DNA of 64,000 bases, taken from assembly GCF_014196925.1 (NCBI RefSeq), contig NZ_JACIEN010000001.1:1178001-1242000 (forward strand), given 5' to 3'. Shown here one piece after another: positions 1 through 13,533 of this stretch; position 1 is the stretch's first letter; each line of letters opens with the position of its first letter. The DNA is from Chelatococcus caeni (GTDB taxonomy: Bacteria > Pseudomonadota > Alphaproteobacteria > Rhizobiales > Beijerinckiaceae). The translations under genes and the position numbers were made by a program. A model generated the notes under the pieces. The model was not told the DNA's origin and did not search any database. It saw only the letters and a list, made by a program, of their open reading frames with translations.

Positions 1-1
1 G

Positions 2-256
2 GCCGAGCTCTCCGGCGGCGAGCAGCAGCGCGTCGCCATCGCCCGCGCCGTCGCCAACGCACCGCGGGTGCTCCTCGCCGACGAGCCGACCGGCAACCTC
101 GACCCGAAGACGTCGGACTACGTCTTCTCGATGCTGGTCGCGCTGGTGCGCGCCTCGCGCCTCGCGGCCGTGATCGCGACACACAACCTCGACCTTGCCG
201 CGCGGATGGACCGGCGCGTCACCATCCGCGACGGCCTCGTGGTCAGCCTCGACTGA
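2..256 (+). CDS. lolD: ABC transporter ATP-binding protein LolD, 5' truncated
   Basis: C-terminal part of the ATPase that powers LolCDE, the inner-membrane machine that extracts outer-membrane lipoproteins. The window opens inside the gene, in frame from base 2. The ABC signature LSGGEQQR is followed by the Walker B segment [12 protein letters not shown] and the switch histidine in IATHN, then a short C-terminus ending at the TGA at 254-256. The Walker A part lies upstream of the window. LolD rather than another ABC ATPase is inferred from the ADEPTGNLD wording and from dnaE lying downstream, because lolC-lolD-dnaE is a common order in Hyphomicrobiales; here about 9 kb separates the last two. 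Confidence 0.85.
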   Translation, partial: AELSGGEQQRVAIARAVANAPRVLLADEPTGNLDPKTSDYVFSMLVALVRASRLAAVIATHNLDLAARMDRRVTIRDGLVVSLD

Positions 257-406
257 ACCGCGAGGCGCAGGCCGCGATGCGCCGGCACCAGCACCGGCGA
301 ACCACCCGATCCCCCAGGACATCTCCACATTGCCTCACCGGCCGTCAGGCGCTCCTATGTCGGCAGGGGGACGCTCGGTCGCCCGCCATTCGACAGGAGG
401 CACGCG

Positions 407-1435
407 ATGCCAGCAGCCACGGTTTGGTCACCCGCCGATGTGCGGCCCGTCGCGGCCGACCGGCTGAAGATCTTCGCACTCGTCGGCTCGCAGGATCTCG
501 GTCAGGCGGTTGCGCGGCTCATCGGGCAGGAGCCGGCCCGGCACGAGGAGCGGGATTTCGAGGATGGCGAGCACAAGGCGCGGCCGCTGGAGCCCGTTTC
601 CGGCGCCGATGTCTACGTGATCCACTCGCTGCACGGCGGCCCCGAGCAAAGCGCCAACGACAAGCTGTGCCGGCTGCTCTTCTTCATCGGCGCGCTCAAG
701 GATGCGGGGGCGGCGCGCGTCACGGCCGTCACGCCCTATCTCTGCTACGGGCGCAAGGAGCGGCGCACCAAGGCGCTCGATCCAGTGATCACCCGCTACA
801 TCGCAGCCCTCTTCGAGGCCGTGGGGACGGATGCGGTCGTGGCGCTCGACGTGCACAGCGAAACCGCCTTCGAGAATGCCTTCCGTCGGCCGGCGGTGGC
901 GCTCACGGCGGCGCCGCTGCTCGTCGGACACCTTGCCGCGAGCCTCGGGGACGAGCCGCTGTGCGTCGTCTCGCCGGATCTCGGCGGCGGCAAGCGGGCC
1001 GACCTGTTCCGCGACGTGCTGGAGGCGATGACGGGCCGGGTGGCCGGCAAGGCCTTCGCGGAGAAGCGGCGCAGCGGCGGCGTCGTCTCGGGCGATCTCT
1101 TCGTCGGCGACGTCGCGGGCGCCACCTGCATCATCGTCGACGATCTCGTCAGCACGGGCGGCACTCTGGCGCGTGCGGCGAAGGCGGCCCGGGCGGGCGG
1201 CGCGCGGAGCGTCATCGCCTGCGTGACGCACGGCCTCTTCATGCCCGGCGCCGAAACGGCCCTCGCGGATCCCGCCATCGACCGCATCGTGGCGAGCGAC
1301 AGCGTGCCGCCGTTCCGCCTGCCGGATGGGCCGGTGCGTGACAAGCTCGACATCGTGCCGATCGCGCCGCTCGTCGCCGAGACGATCGCGCGGATGCATA
1401 CGGGCCGGACGCTCAGCGACCTGTTCGTCTACTGA
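407..1435 (+). CDS. Ribose-phosphate pyrophosphokinase family protein
   Basis: 342 residues. Predicted to make PRPP from ribose 5-phosphate and ATP in the cytoplasm. The type I PRTase fold is recognisable: the PRPP-binding loop IIVDDLVSTGGT at about residues 241-252, an N-terminal DGEHKARP segment and YGRKERRT. It diverges from housekeeping Prs (N-terminal extension, unusual C-terminus ending LSDLFVY), so it is probably an accessory paralogue. The start is supported by AGGAGG six bases upstream of the ATG. Its 3' end overlaps the convergent kinase-like gene by 23 bp. A nearby broken nicotinate phosphoribosyltransferase, a PRPP consumer, suggests a former NAD-salvage pairing; that link is inference. 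Confidence 0.85.
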   Translation: MPAATVWSPADVRPVAADRLKIFALVGSQDLGQAVARLIGQEPARHEERDFEDGEHKARPLEPVSGADVYVIHSLHGGPEQSANDKLCRLLFFIGALKDAGAARVTAVTPYLCYGRKERRTKALDPVITRYIAALFEAVGTDAVVALDVHSETAFENAFRRPAVALTAAPLLVGHLAASLGDEPLCVVSPDLGGGKRADLFRDVLEAMTGRVAGKAFAEKRRSGGVVSGDLFVGDVAGATCIIVDDLVSTGGTLARAAKAARAGGARSVIACVTHGLFMPGAETALADPAIDRIVASDSVPPFRLPDGPVRDKLDIVPIAPLVAETIARMHTGRTLSDLFVY

Positions 1436-2480
1436 GGATGCGCTCAAGCCGTCCTGCATCGGCAAGGGCAAGATCGATGTAGGTGCGCGCGAGGCGTGGC
1501 CATTTCTCCGGCGTGCGGGGATCGGCATCGAGAAGGTGGGCGATGGCGAGGCGCGCCCGCAGCAGGGCCCGGTGGCTGCGGTAGAACAGAAAGAGGCCGC
1601 TGCCGCTGCGGTCGCCGAGCGGCCGCGCGAGGCGCCGGTGCAGCGCTTCTCCCGCCCAGCGCACGCCGAGCCGCTCGCATTCGAGATGGAGGAAGGCTAT
1701 CTCGTCGAGCGGGTCGAGCGCGCGCAGCTGCGCTGAGAACTCGAGGCAGTCGATGACGACGACGGGATCGCTCAGCCAGATGTGCTCAGGTCTGAGGTCT
1801 CCATGCGCCTCGACGATGCGGTGCGCGCGCCGGCCGATGATGTCCGGCCGCCGGGCAAGGAAGGCGCGCTGCGCGCGGCAGATGCGCGCGATCGCGCCTT
1901 CCGGCAGGTGAAAGCGCGGATCGCGCAGGAGCTGCTCGTTCTCGAGCAGGGCTCGCCGCCAGCGCGCCAGATGCACGGCGGGAGCGACGGGAAGGCGGCG
2001 GACCCGCCGGTAGAACGTCGCGAGCCGAGCCGCGAGTCGCTCTGCGTCCGCCCGCGTCAGGCGCTGCTCGCGGGCGCGAGTCTCGAGCGTATGGCGCTCG
2101 TCCAGGCGGCGCATGAGGACGAGCCAGTCGACGATCGTTCCGACCGCGCCGAAGGACAGGCCGTCCGGCGTCCGCCTGAGCGGCAGGACCTCCAGATAGA
2201 CATCGGGGGCAAGGCGGCGGTTGAGCGCCAGCTCGGTGCGGCAGGCTGCCGCCCGCTGGTCGATGGTCGAAAAATCGAGATAGGCGGACCGCACGGGCTT
2301 CTTGAGCTTGTAGACGTGCTGCTCGGTCAGGAACAGCCAGGACATGTGCGTCTCGTGCGCCTCGACCGTGCATGCGGGCAGGGCGAGGCACTCCGGCTGG
2401 CAGAGGAAGCGCACCTTGTCCGCAAGCGGAACATCCGGCGCGGGCTCGGCCTTGAGGCGCGATGTCGAAGGCGCGAACAT
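1413..2480 (-). CDS. Aminoglycoside phosphotransferase-like kinase (COG2187 type), stand-alone
   Basis: 355 residues of unknown substrate. The fold is that of aminoglycoside or choline kinases: a Brenner-like HGDLRPEHIWL loop, followed by VVVIDCLEF as the metal-binding DFG equivalent, and an N-terminal VYKLKKPVRSAYLDFS segment typical of COG2187. Many relatives carry a C-terminal P-loop ATPase domain of about 170 residues; this protein ends before any such domain. The ATG at 2480 has no Shine-Dalgarno, and a TATAAC -10 lies at 2489-2494 on the minus strand, so the mRNA may be nearly leaderless. An FNR/FixK-like box at 2514-2527 sits upstream. No drug-resistance role should be assumed. Confidence 0.75.
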   Translation of the reverse strand: MFAPSTSRLKAEPAPDVPLADKVRFLCQPECLALPACTVEAHETHMSWLFLTEQHVYKLKKPVRSAYLDFSTIDQRAAACRTELALNRRLAPDVYLEVLPLRRTPDGLSFGAVGTIVDWLVLMRRLDERHTLETRAREQRLTRADAERLAARLATFYRRVRRLPVAPAVHLARWRRALLENEQLLRDPRFHLPEGAIARICRAQRAFLARRPDIIGRRAHRIVEAHGDLRPEHIWLSDPVVVIDCLEFSAQLRALDPLDEIAFLHLECERLGVRWAGEALHRRLARPLGDRSGSGLFLFYRSHRALLRARLAIAHLLDADPRTPEKWPRLARTYIDLALADAGRLERILSRRTGR

Positions 2481-2488
2481 GCGCTAAG

Positions 2489-2494
2489 GTTATA
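2489..2494 (-). promoter_or_regulatory. Candidate -10 element (TATAAC) of the kinase-like gene
   Basis: On the minus strand the hexamer is TATAAC. Its centre is 29 bases from the centre of the FNR/FixK-like box at 2514-2527, close to the geometry of a class II activator promoter. Transcription would begin within a few bases of the ATG at 2480. Confidence 0.4.
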
Positions 2495-2513
2495 CACCGC
2501 CCCGCCTGCGGCG

Positions 2514-2527
2514 TTGACGTCGATCAA
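2514..2527. promoter_or_regulatory. FNR/FixK-type operator, TTGACGTCGATCAA
   Basis: A 14-bp palindrome fitting TTG(A/C)-N6-(T/G)CAA, the box bound by FixK, FNR and related CRP-family activators; it differs from the FNR consensus TTGAT-N4-ATCAA at one base. It lies between the minus-strand kinase-like gene and the plus-strand nicotinate phosphoribosyltransferase remnant and could serve either. It is one of four such boxes in this island. Confidence 0.65.
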
Positions 2528-2580
2528 GGCGAGATGGCCCGTGAGGCGCCATTGTCGCCAGCCAAGGGCACCCTTCGGGG

Positions 2581-2615
2581 CCGGTGCGGCGGGCCGCCAG
2601 CGGGCGCCGCACCGG
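2581..2615. repeat. Perfect 11-bp inverted repeat in the leader of the NAPRTase remnant
   Basis: CCGGTGCGGCG at 2581-2591 pairs with CGCCGCACCGG at 2605-2615 around a 13-base loop. No T-tract follows. It could be a leader hairpin left from the time the downstream gene was active, or a small palindromic repeat. Confidence 0.5.
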
Positions 2616-2662
2616 TTGCCGTAAGGCGGGTTGTCCGCGAGGAGCCTGTCCGAGGTGTGCGG

Positions 2663-3457
<795 letters not shown>

Positions 3458-3560
3458 GGTCCGCGAGCTGAATCGCCCCCGGGGCTGAGAAGGAAGGGAC
3501 CGCCTGCGGCTGGCGCGGGCGGTCCTGGGATCGTCGTTGCGGGGCCGCCGGCGTGGGCGG

Positions 3561-4007
3561 TCACGCGTTCGTCAGCAGCCGCTCGATCTCGTAGACGGGG
3601 TGCTTGGTCAGGTCCTTCCCGACCTCGGCGAGCAGCGTCGCGCGCATGTCGTCGGCGAGGCATTCGCGCATGGCGGCCAGCATGCGCGGCGGCGCAACGA
3701 GCACGAGGCCGGGCGGATGCATCGCCTTGTGCAGGGATTCGAGCGTCCGCATCGTCTCTTCGGCGAACTGCACCTTGGCCTCGCGGTGCCAGTCCGTGCC
3801 GTCGACGGCGCTCGCCGGGCCGGCGGCATTCTGCGTGCGGCCGGGCCGATCGGTGCCGGTCGTCGCATTGGCACCGTTCTCGGGAGCTTCCGCATGGCGC
3901 TCGACCTTGAGGTTGGGAAAGACCTCGTCGCCCTCGTTGCGCAGGAAGAGGGCCTTGCGGGCATCGCACACGACGACGAGGGCATCGTGGGGGAGGGAAA
4001 GCTGCAT
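3561..4007 (-). CDS. Host attachment family protein
   Basis: 148 residues. It matches the family annotated as 'protein required for attachment to host cells' (COG5622), which has a release-factor-like fold and no settled biochemical role. Family features visible are the start LPHDALVVVCDARKALFLRN, the central DWHREAKVQFAEE and the end GKDLTKHPVYEIERLL. The frame is open upstream to 4052, but ATG 4007 is preferred because GGAG lies six bases ahead and homologues begin here. It is transcribed away from a CBS-BON gene; an FNR/FixK-like box at 4068-4081 and a TATC-type -10 near 4040-4045 fit this gene. Confidence 0.7.
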   Translation of the reverse strand: MQLSLPHDALVVVCDARKALFLRNEGDEVFPNLKVERHAEAPENGANATTGTDRPGRTQNAAGPASAVDGTDWHREAKVQFAEETMRTLESLHKAMHPPGLVLVAPPRMLAAMRECLADDMRATLLAEVGKDLTKHPVYEIERLLTNA

Positions 4008-4067
4008 GAGAAGCTCCAGCTGCGAAAAGTGACGCTGCCGATAGTCGAGCACCTGCAGGAGCGTTCA

Positions 4068-4081
4068 TTGATCGACCGCAA
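4068..4081. promoter_or_regulatory. FNR/FixK-type operator, TTGATCGACCGCAA
   Basis: Fits TTG(A/C)-N6-(T/G)CAA. Its centre is 67 bases from the ATG of the minus-strand host-attachment gene, leaving room for a TATC-type -10 near 4040-4045 and a leader of about 25 bases. Both boxes in this divergent region share the GCAA right half. Confidence 0.6.
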
Positions 4082-4114
4082 CCTGGCGTCGAAATCGCAC
4101 ATGCGCCTGCGCCG

Positions 4115-4128
4115 TTGATCTGTCGCAA
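4115..4128. promoter_or_regulatory. FNR/FixK-type operator, TTGATCTGTCGCAA
   Basis: Second box in the divergent region, 47 bp from the first, facing the plus-strand CBS-BON gene that starts at 4232. It fits TTG(A/C)-N6-(T/G)CAA. I see no convincing -10 at the expected distance, so the promoter assignment is weaker than for the other boxes. Confidence 0.55.
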
Positions 4129-4231
4129 TGCCCGGCGGCTCCCTCCGTGCCAGCGTTGCAAGGTCCCGCGCCTGCGAAGGCAGACCTCGCGGATTGCGCC
4201 GGGCGGTCCATTGCCGAACGGGAGGCGAGCG

Positions 4232-4927
4232 GTGGAACAGACAGCCAGGGACGTCATGGCGACGGACGTGGTGAGCGTCCGCCCCGACACCAGCGTGCGG
4301 CACGCCGCCGAGATCATGCTGGCGCGGGGGCTGAGCGGCCTGCCGGTGATCGACGACGACGGCCGGCTCGCCGGCGTCATCACCGAGGGCGACCTCATGC
4401 GCCGGGCCGAGCTGCGCGATGCGCTGGGATCCGCAGAGACGTCGGGCGCATCGGAGCCGGACAGGAGCCGCGACTACGTCACCGGCCACAGCTGGCGTGT
4501 CGGCGACGTGATGAGCACCCCCGCCGTCGCGGTGGAGGAGACGACGCCGCTGGGCGAGATCGCAGCGCTGTTCGACCGGCGGGCCATCAAGCGCGTGCCG
4601 GTGCTGCGCGCGGGCGTGCTCGTCGGCATCGTCAGCCGGTCGGACCTGCTGCGGGGCATCGTCACGGCCGCGCCGGACCGCACGGCCGCCGGCGACGCCG
4701 CCATCCGCCTCGGCATCGTCACGCGGCTGCGCCACGATCTCGGGCTCGCGGAGCCTCTGCCCGACGTCGTCGTGACGCGCGGCATCGTCCACCTGTCCGG
4801 CATCGTCCGCTCCGAGACGGAGCGCGCGGCGGTGCGCGTCGTCGCGGAAGGTGTCCGTGGCGTGGCCGGCGTCGACGACCGTCTCGTCGTGCAGCCGCAG
4901 GAGCCGTCCGGACCTGAAGCGGCATGA
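4232..4927 (+). CDS. CBS domain pair plus BON domain protein (first copy)
   Basis: 231 residues from GTG 4232; GGGAGG six bases upstream decides the start although the frame is open from 4115. Two CBS repeats (about residues 5-65 and 85-145: TARDVMATDVVSVRPDTS, GLSGLPVIDDDGRLAG, then VGDVMSTPAVAVEE, RAIKRVPVLRAG) form an adenosyl-nucleotide-binding Bateman module. A BON domain follows at about 155-225 (VTRGIVHLSGIVRSETERAA). Such stand-alone proteins are thought to sense energy charge or bind AMP/ATP; the partner is unknown. It is followed after 19 bp by the PfkB kinase. A paralogue of the same layout lies at 8377-9075, so the pair brackets pfkB-ppsA. Confidence 0.8.
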   Translation: MEQTARDVMATDVVSVRPDTSVRHAAEIMLARGLSGLPVIDDDGRLAGVITEGDLMRRAELRDALGSAETSGASEPDRSRDYVTGHSWRVGDVMSTPAVAVEETTPLGEIAALFDRRAIKRVPVLRAGVLVGIVSRSDLLRGIVTAAPDRTAAGDAAIRLGIVTRLRHDLGLAEPLPDVVVTRGIVHLSGIVRSETERAAVRVVAEGVRGVAGVDDRLVVQPQEPSGPEAA

Positions 4928-4946
4928 AGGCAGAGAAGGAGGCGAC

Positions 4947-5885
4947 ATGGCGCCCATCCTCACGGTGACGCTCAGTCCGACCATCGACATGGCGAGCGAG
5001 GCCGAGGTCGTGCGGCCGACGCACAAGGTGCGCACGGCGCAGGAGCGGTTCGATCCCGGTGGCGGCGGCATCAACGTCGCCCGTGTCATCGCGATGCTCG
5101 GCGGCACGGTCGAGGCGGCCTATCTCGCCGGCGGCATCACCGGCGCGCTGCTCGACCAGCTCGTCGCGCCGACCGGCATCGAGGGCAGGCCCTTTCCGAT
5201 CGCCGGGGCGACACGGGTCAGCTACACGGTGCACGAGCGCAGCACCGGGCTCGAATACCGCTTCGTCGCATCAGGGCCCGAGGTGAGCACGCGGGAGCTC
5301 GAGCCCTGCCTTGCCCTCCTGCGCAAGACCGACAGCCGCTGGATCGTCGCGAGCGGCAGCCTGCCGCGCGGCTTGCCGCTGGAGACGTTCGCCAGGATGG
5401 CGGATATCGCCGCGCAGCGCGGCGCACGCTTCGTCCTCGACAGTTCGGGGGAGGCGCTGGCGGCGACACTCGACCGTTCCCGCGTCTTCCTGGTCAAGCC
5501 GAGCCGGGGCGAGCTCGAGCAGTTCGTCGGCCATCCGCTCGACGAGATGGGCGTGCGCGAGGCCGCGCTCGCGCTGGTACGGCGCGGCGCGGCCGAGATG
5601 GTGGCCGTGACGCTCGGGGCCGGCGGGGCGGTGCTGGCGAGCAAGGCTGGCATCACGCGCGTGCCGGCGCTGCATGTGCCCGTGCGCTCCGCCGTGGGTG
5701 CCGGCGACAGCTTTCTCGGGGCCATGACCTTCGCCCTCGCTGCGGACCGCTCGCCCGAGGAGGCCCTGCGCCTCGCCATCGCGGCCGGGGCGGCCGCAGT
5801 GCTGACGCCGGGCACCACCTTGTGCCGGCGCGAGGACGTGCTGCGCCTCTATGCCGAGGCCGAGGCGTGCGAAACAGCCGGCTGA
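4947..5885 (+). CDS. PfkB-family hexose/phosphohexose kinase (1-phosphofructokinase type)
   Basis: 312 residues from ATG 4947, preceded by AGGAGG at 4937-4942. A ribokinase-fold sugar kinase: GGGGINVARVI near residues 36-46 binds substrate and VGAGDSFLGAM near 250-260 holds the catalytic aspartate and anion hole. The start PILTVTLSPTIDMA is typical of the 1-phosphofructokinase/tagatose-6-phosphate kinase/PfkB subfamily; fructose 6-phosphate is the likely but unproven substrate. It lies between a CBS-BON gene and ppsA, so the cluster holds both a glycolytic kinase and a gluconeogenic enzyme. The mycobacterial hypoxia regulon contains a kinase of this family (Rv2029c). Confidence 0.8.
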   Translation: MAPILTVTLSPTIDMASEAEVVRPTHKVRTAQERFDPGGGGINVARVIAMLGGTVEAAYLAGGITGALLDQLVAPTGIEGRPFPIAGATRVSYTVHERSTGLEYRFVASGPEVSTRELEPCLALLRKTDSRWIVASGSLPRGLPLETFARMADIAAQRGARFVLDSSGEALAATLDRSRVFLVKPSRGELEQFVGHPLDEMGVREAALALVRRGAAEMVAVTLGAGGAVLASKAGITRVPALHVPVRSAVGAGDSFLGAMTFALAADRSPEEALRLAIAAGAAAVLTPGTTLCRREDVLRLYAEAEACETAG

Positions 5886-5886
5886 T

Positions 5887-5900
5887 TTGATCACCCTCAA
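5887..5900. promoter_or_regulatory. FNR/FixK-type operator, TTGATCACCCTCAA, upstream of ppsA
   Basis: One mismatch from the FNR consensus TTGAT-N4-ATCAA. It begins two bases after the pfkB stop and its centre is about 81 bases before the ppsA ATG. A GCTAT sequence at 5926-5930 could be the -10, with transcription starting near 5935-5940. Of the four boxes this has the most complete promoter layout. Confidence 0.65.
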
Positions 5901-5974
5901 GGCCCCGGCTTCGCTGTCGGCCGAGGCTATGCCTGTCCGGGCCGCCGGGAGGCCCGGGAAGGGGGAGTGGAGCG

Positions 5975-8376
<2,402 letters not shown>

Positions 8377-8380
<4 letters not shown>

Positions 8381-9075
8381 TGAAGGTTGGCGACATCATG
8401 ACCCTGGGCGCGGCGACGGTGCGTCCCGACACGCCGCTCCTCGAAGCCGCGCAGCTGATGCTGCACCACGGCATCAGTGGCGTGCCTGTCGTTGACGCGG
8501 ACGGACGGCTCGTCGGCATGGTGACCGAGCGCGACCTGCTGCGGCGGGCGGAGACCGGCACCGAGCACAGGCGCCCGCGCTGGCTCACCTTCCTCATGGA
8601 TCCGGCGGCGCGGGCGGAGGACTATGTGCGCAGCCACGGCCGCAAGGTGTCCGACGTCATGTCGCACGACCCCGAGAGCGTCGCCCCCGACGCTCCGCTC
8701 ACCGATGCGGTGGAATTGATGGAGCGGCGCGGCTTCAAGCGGCTGCCGATCGTGCGCGACGGCAAGGTCATCGGCATCGTGAGCCGAGCCAATTTCCTGC
8801 GCGTCCTGGCGCGCCGGCTCGAGGACGCGGCAGAGGCCACGGCCGAGGACATGGACATCCGCCGGCGCATCCTCGACGAGGTCGATCGCCAGGGCTGGGT
8901 GTCGAATTCGTCGCTCGACGTCGTGGTCAACGCCGGCAAGGTCGAGCTCGACGGCACGGTCGACGACGAGCGCGTGCGCGATGCCGTCCGCGTCTTGGCC
9001 GAGAACGAGCCGGGCGTCAGCGGGGTGGTGGATCGCCTGCGCGTCCAGCGCCCCATGACGCAATGGCCCATCTGA
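8377..9075 (+). CDS. CBS domain pair plus BON domain protein (second copy)
   Basis: 232 residues from ATG 8377, which overlaps the ppsA stop; GAGGAG precedes it. Layout as in the 4232 gene: CBS1 (VGDIMTLGAATVRPDT, HGISGVPVVDADGRL) at about 3-60, CBS2 (VSDVMSHDPESVAPDA, RGFKRLPIVRDGK) at about 90-150, and BON (SSLDVVVNAGKVELDGTVDD) at about 165-230. The linker YVRSHGRKVSDVM also parallels the first copy, so the two are paralogues. Coupling to ppsA suggests a nucleotide-sensing partner or regulator of that pathway, which is inference. Confidence 0.82.
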
Positions 9076-9305
9076 CGGCGGTTCCCGCGACATCGCGCTA
9101 TCGGTTCCGGGGGCCAGCGATCCGCCGGTCTCGAGGGCGGCCGAGGCGTCGGGTGCTTCGGTGACATCCGCCACGAACCGATTGCTTCCCCGTGCGCAGG
9201 CGAGCGCCCGCGCTCCGGCTGCTTCGCGCCGCCATCCCTGAAGGCACGCCGCACGGAGCGCCGGCGACGGTAATGATTTATTGACTCAAACACGCGCCGG
9301 GACTT

Positions 9306-9341
9306 GAACAAACAGTGAATAACGGTGAACATAAGACGAAC
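9306..9341. promoter_or_regulatory. Tandem LexA (SOS) operators
   Basis: GAAC-N7-GAAC at 9327-9341 is an exact alphaproteobacterial LexA box (GTTC-N7-GTTC on the other strand). A near-match, GAAC-N7-GAAT, lies at 9306-9320; the two start 21 bp apart, two helical turns. The candidate -35 TTGAAC (9304-9309) lies within the pair, so LexA binding would block RNA polymerase. The exact box ends 15 bp before the ATG of the 34-residue peptide. The lexA gene itself has the same exact box at 34409-34423. Confidence 0.85.
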
Positions 9342-9355
9342 AAGAGGAGCGAGAC

Positions 9356-9460
9356 ATGTTCAAAACCGTTGTCACCTCACTTGTCGAGATCGCATCGCTC
9401 GGCGTTTTCGTCACCATGATCGGCGTCTGGGCCACGGTTGCCAGCGCGCCTCCCGTCTGA
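9356..9460 (+). CDS. 34-residue SOS-controlled membrane peptide (SidA-like)
   Basis: ATG 9356 follows GAGGAG at 9343-9348. It encodes 34 residues: a short start MFKTVVTSLVE, one hydrophobic stretch (IASLGVFVTMIGVWATVA) and the tail SAPPV, so it is predicted to be a single-pass inner-membrane peptide. It has its own exact LexA box and is followed by a strong hairpin, so it looks like a separate transcript ahead of dnaE. In Caulobacter the SOS-induced 29-residue inner-membrane peptide SidA blocks division by binding FtsW. Size, topology and control match that design; orthology is not shown, since such a short sequence cannot settle it. Confidence 0.72.
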   Translation: MFKTVVTSLVEIASLGVFVTMIGVWATVASAPPV

Positions 9461-9478
9461 TCGAAAGACCGTCCACAG

Positions 9479-9513
9479 CCGGTCGGGCGCCGACCCTCGA
9501 CGGCGCCGACCGG
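9479..9513 (+). terminator. GC-rich hairpin between the SOS peptide gene and dnaE
   Basis: CCGGTCGGGCGCCG (9479-9492) pairs with CGGCGCCGACCGG (9501-9513) with one bulged G and an 8-base loop. No T-tract follows, so it is an atypical terminator or attenuator, or an mRNA-stabilising end for the short transcript. Confidence 0.5.
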
Positions 9514-9598
9514 TCAAGGCGATACTGCGGCGCTCCCGAGCGATCGGATGGATCAGCAGCGAGTCGCCGGGGCCGAAGGGACGAGGACGGAACGAACG

Positions 9599-13069
<3,471 letters not shown>

Positions 13070-13133
13070 ACGCCGTAGCCGTTGTTCGGCAGGACTGGCA
13101 GGATCCATGCGGTGATACCCCGCCGGTATCAGG

Positions 13134-13273
13134 TCATGCGCTGGTGCTCGGCTCTCGCCTGCGCCTCGCGCATGCGGGCCGGGAAACGAGGGCCTGACCG
13201 GGAGATCCTCATTCCCCGGACGCATGCAGTGGAGCGCAGCGGAACGGAATGCGAGCCGGGGTCCAGCGCATGA
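13134..13273. repeat. Nested palindromic (REP-like) element
   Basis: An outer 11-bp inverted repeat, TCATGCGCTGG at 13134-13144 and CCAGCGCATGA at 13263-13273, encloses an inner one, CCCCGG at 13214-13219 and CCGGGG at 13256-13261, which flanks a TGGAGCGCAGCGGAACGGAA core. Similar GGAGCGNAGCGGAA/CCGGGG palindromes are common intergenic repeats in Hyphomicrobiales. Copy number in this genome cannot be judged from one window. Confidence 0.5.
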
Positions 13274-13406
13274 TGCCGAGCCGCAGGCTCTCCTGATCCC
13301 CACACTTCCCTGCATCCGCCCCGATGGCGGAATGCTCGCGCCTGCCGCCATCGCCCTTTGGCACGAGATCCCCCGCGAAAATTGCCACGCGTGAAGCGCC
13401 CGAAGG

Positions 13407-13436
13407 CTTGCGTCACGGCCGCCGCACCCGTATAAG
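13407..13436 (+). promoter_or_regulatory. Candidate sigma-70 promoter of rpsB-tsf
   Basis: CTTGCG (-35, 13407-13412), an 18-bp spacer and TATAAG (-10, 13431-13436), about 100 bp before the rpsB ATG. The TATAAG stands out in GC-rich surroundings. Confidence 0.5.
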
Positions 13437-13533
13437 CGCCGCCATCCCACACGCGGAGAACGCTCGAAGAGCATCCGGTGGCCGGCGGCAGCGCCGGTCG
13501 CAGCTCCGCGGAGGCTTAACCGGAGAAACTGTA

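Larger units (their letters stand above)
13070..13533. other. 464-bp intergenic region between dnaE and rpsB
   Basis: No convincing gene. It holds a 7-bp hairpin TGATACC/GGTATCA at 13113-13131 just after dnaE, a nested palindromic element at 13134-13273, and a good rpsB promoter at 13407-13436. Confidence 0.7.

Noticed and set aside
9281-9309. TTGACT at 9281-9286 as the -35 of the SOS peptide gene
   Set aside because: With normal spacing the -10 would fall on TTGAAC, which is not -10-like; TTGAAC itself is the better -35 and lies within the LexA operator pair.
13082-13273. 63-codon plus-strand frame after dnaE
   Set aside because: It covers the nested palindromic element, has no ribosome site and no recognisable protein features.
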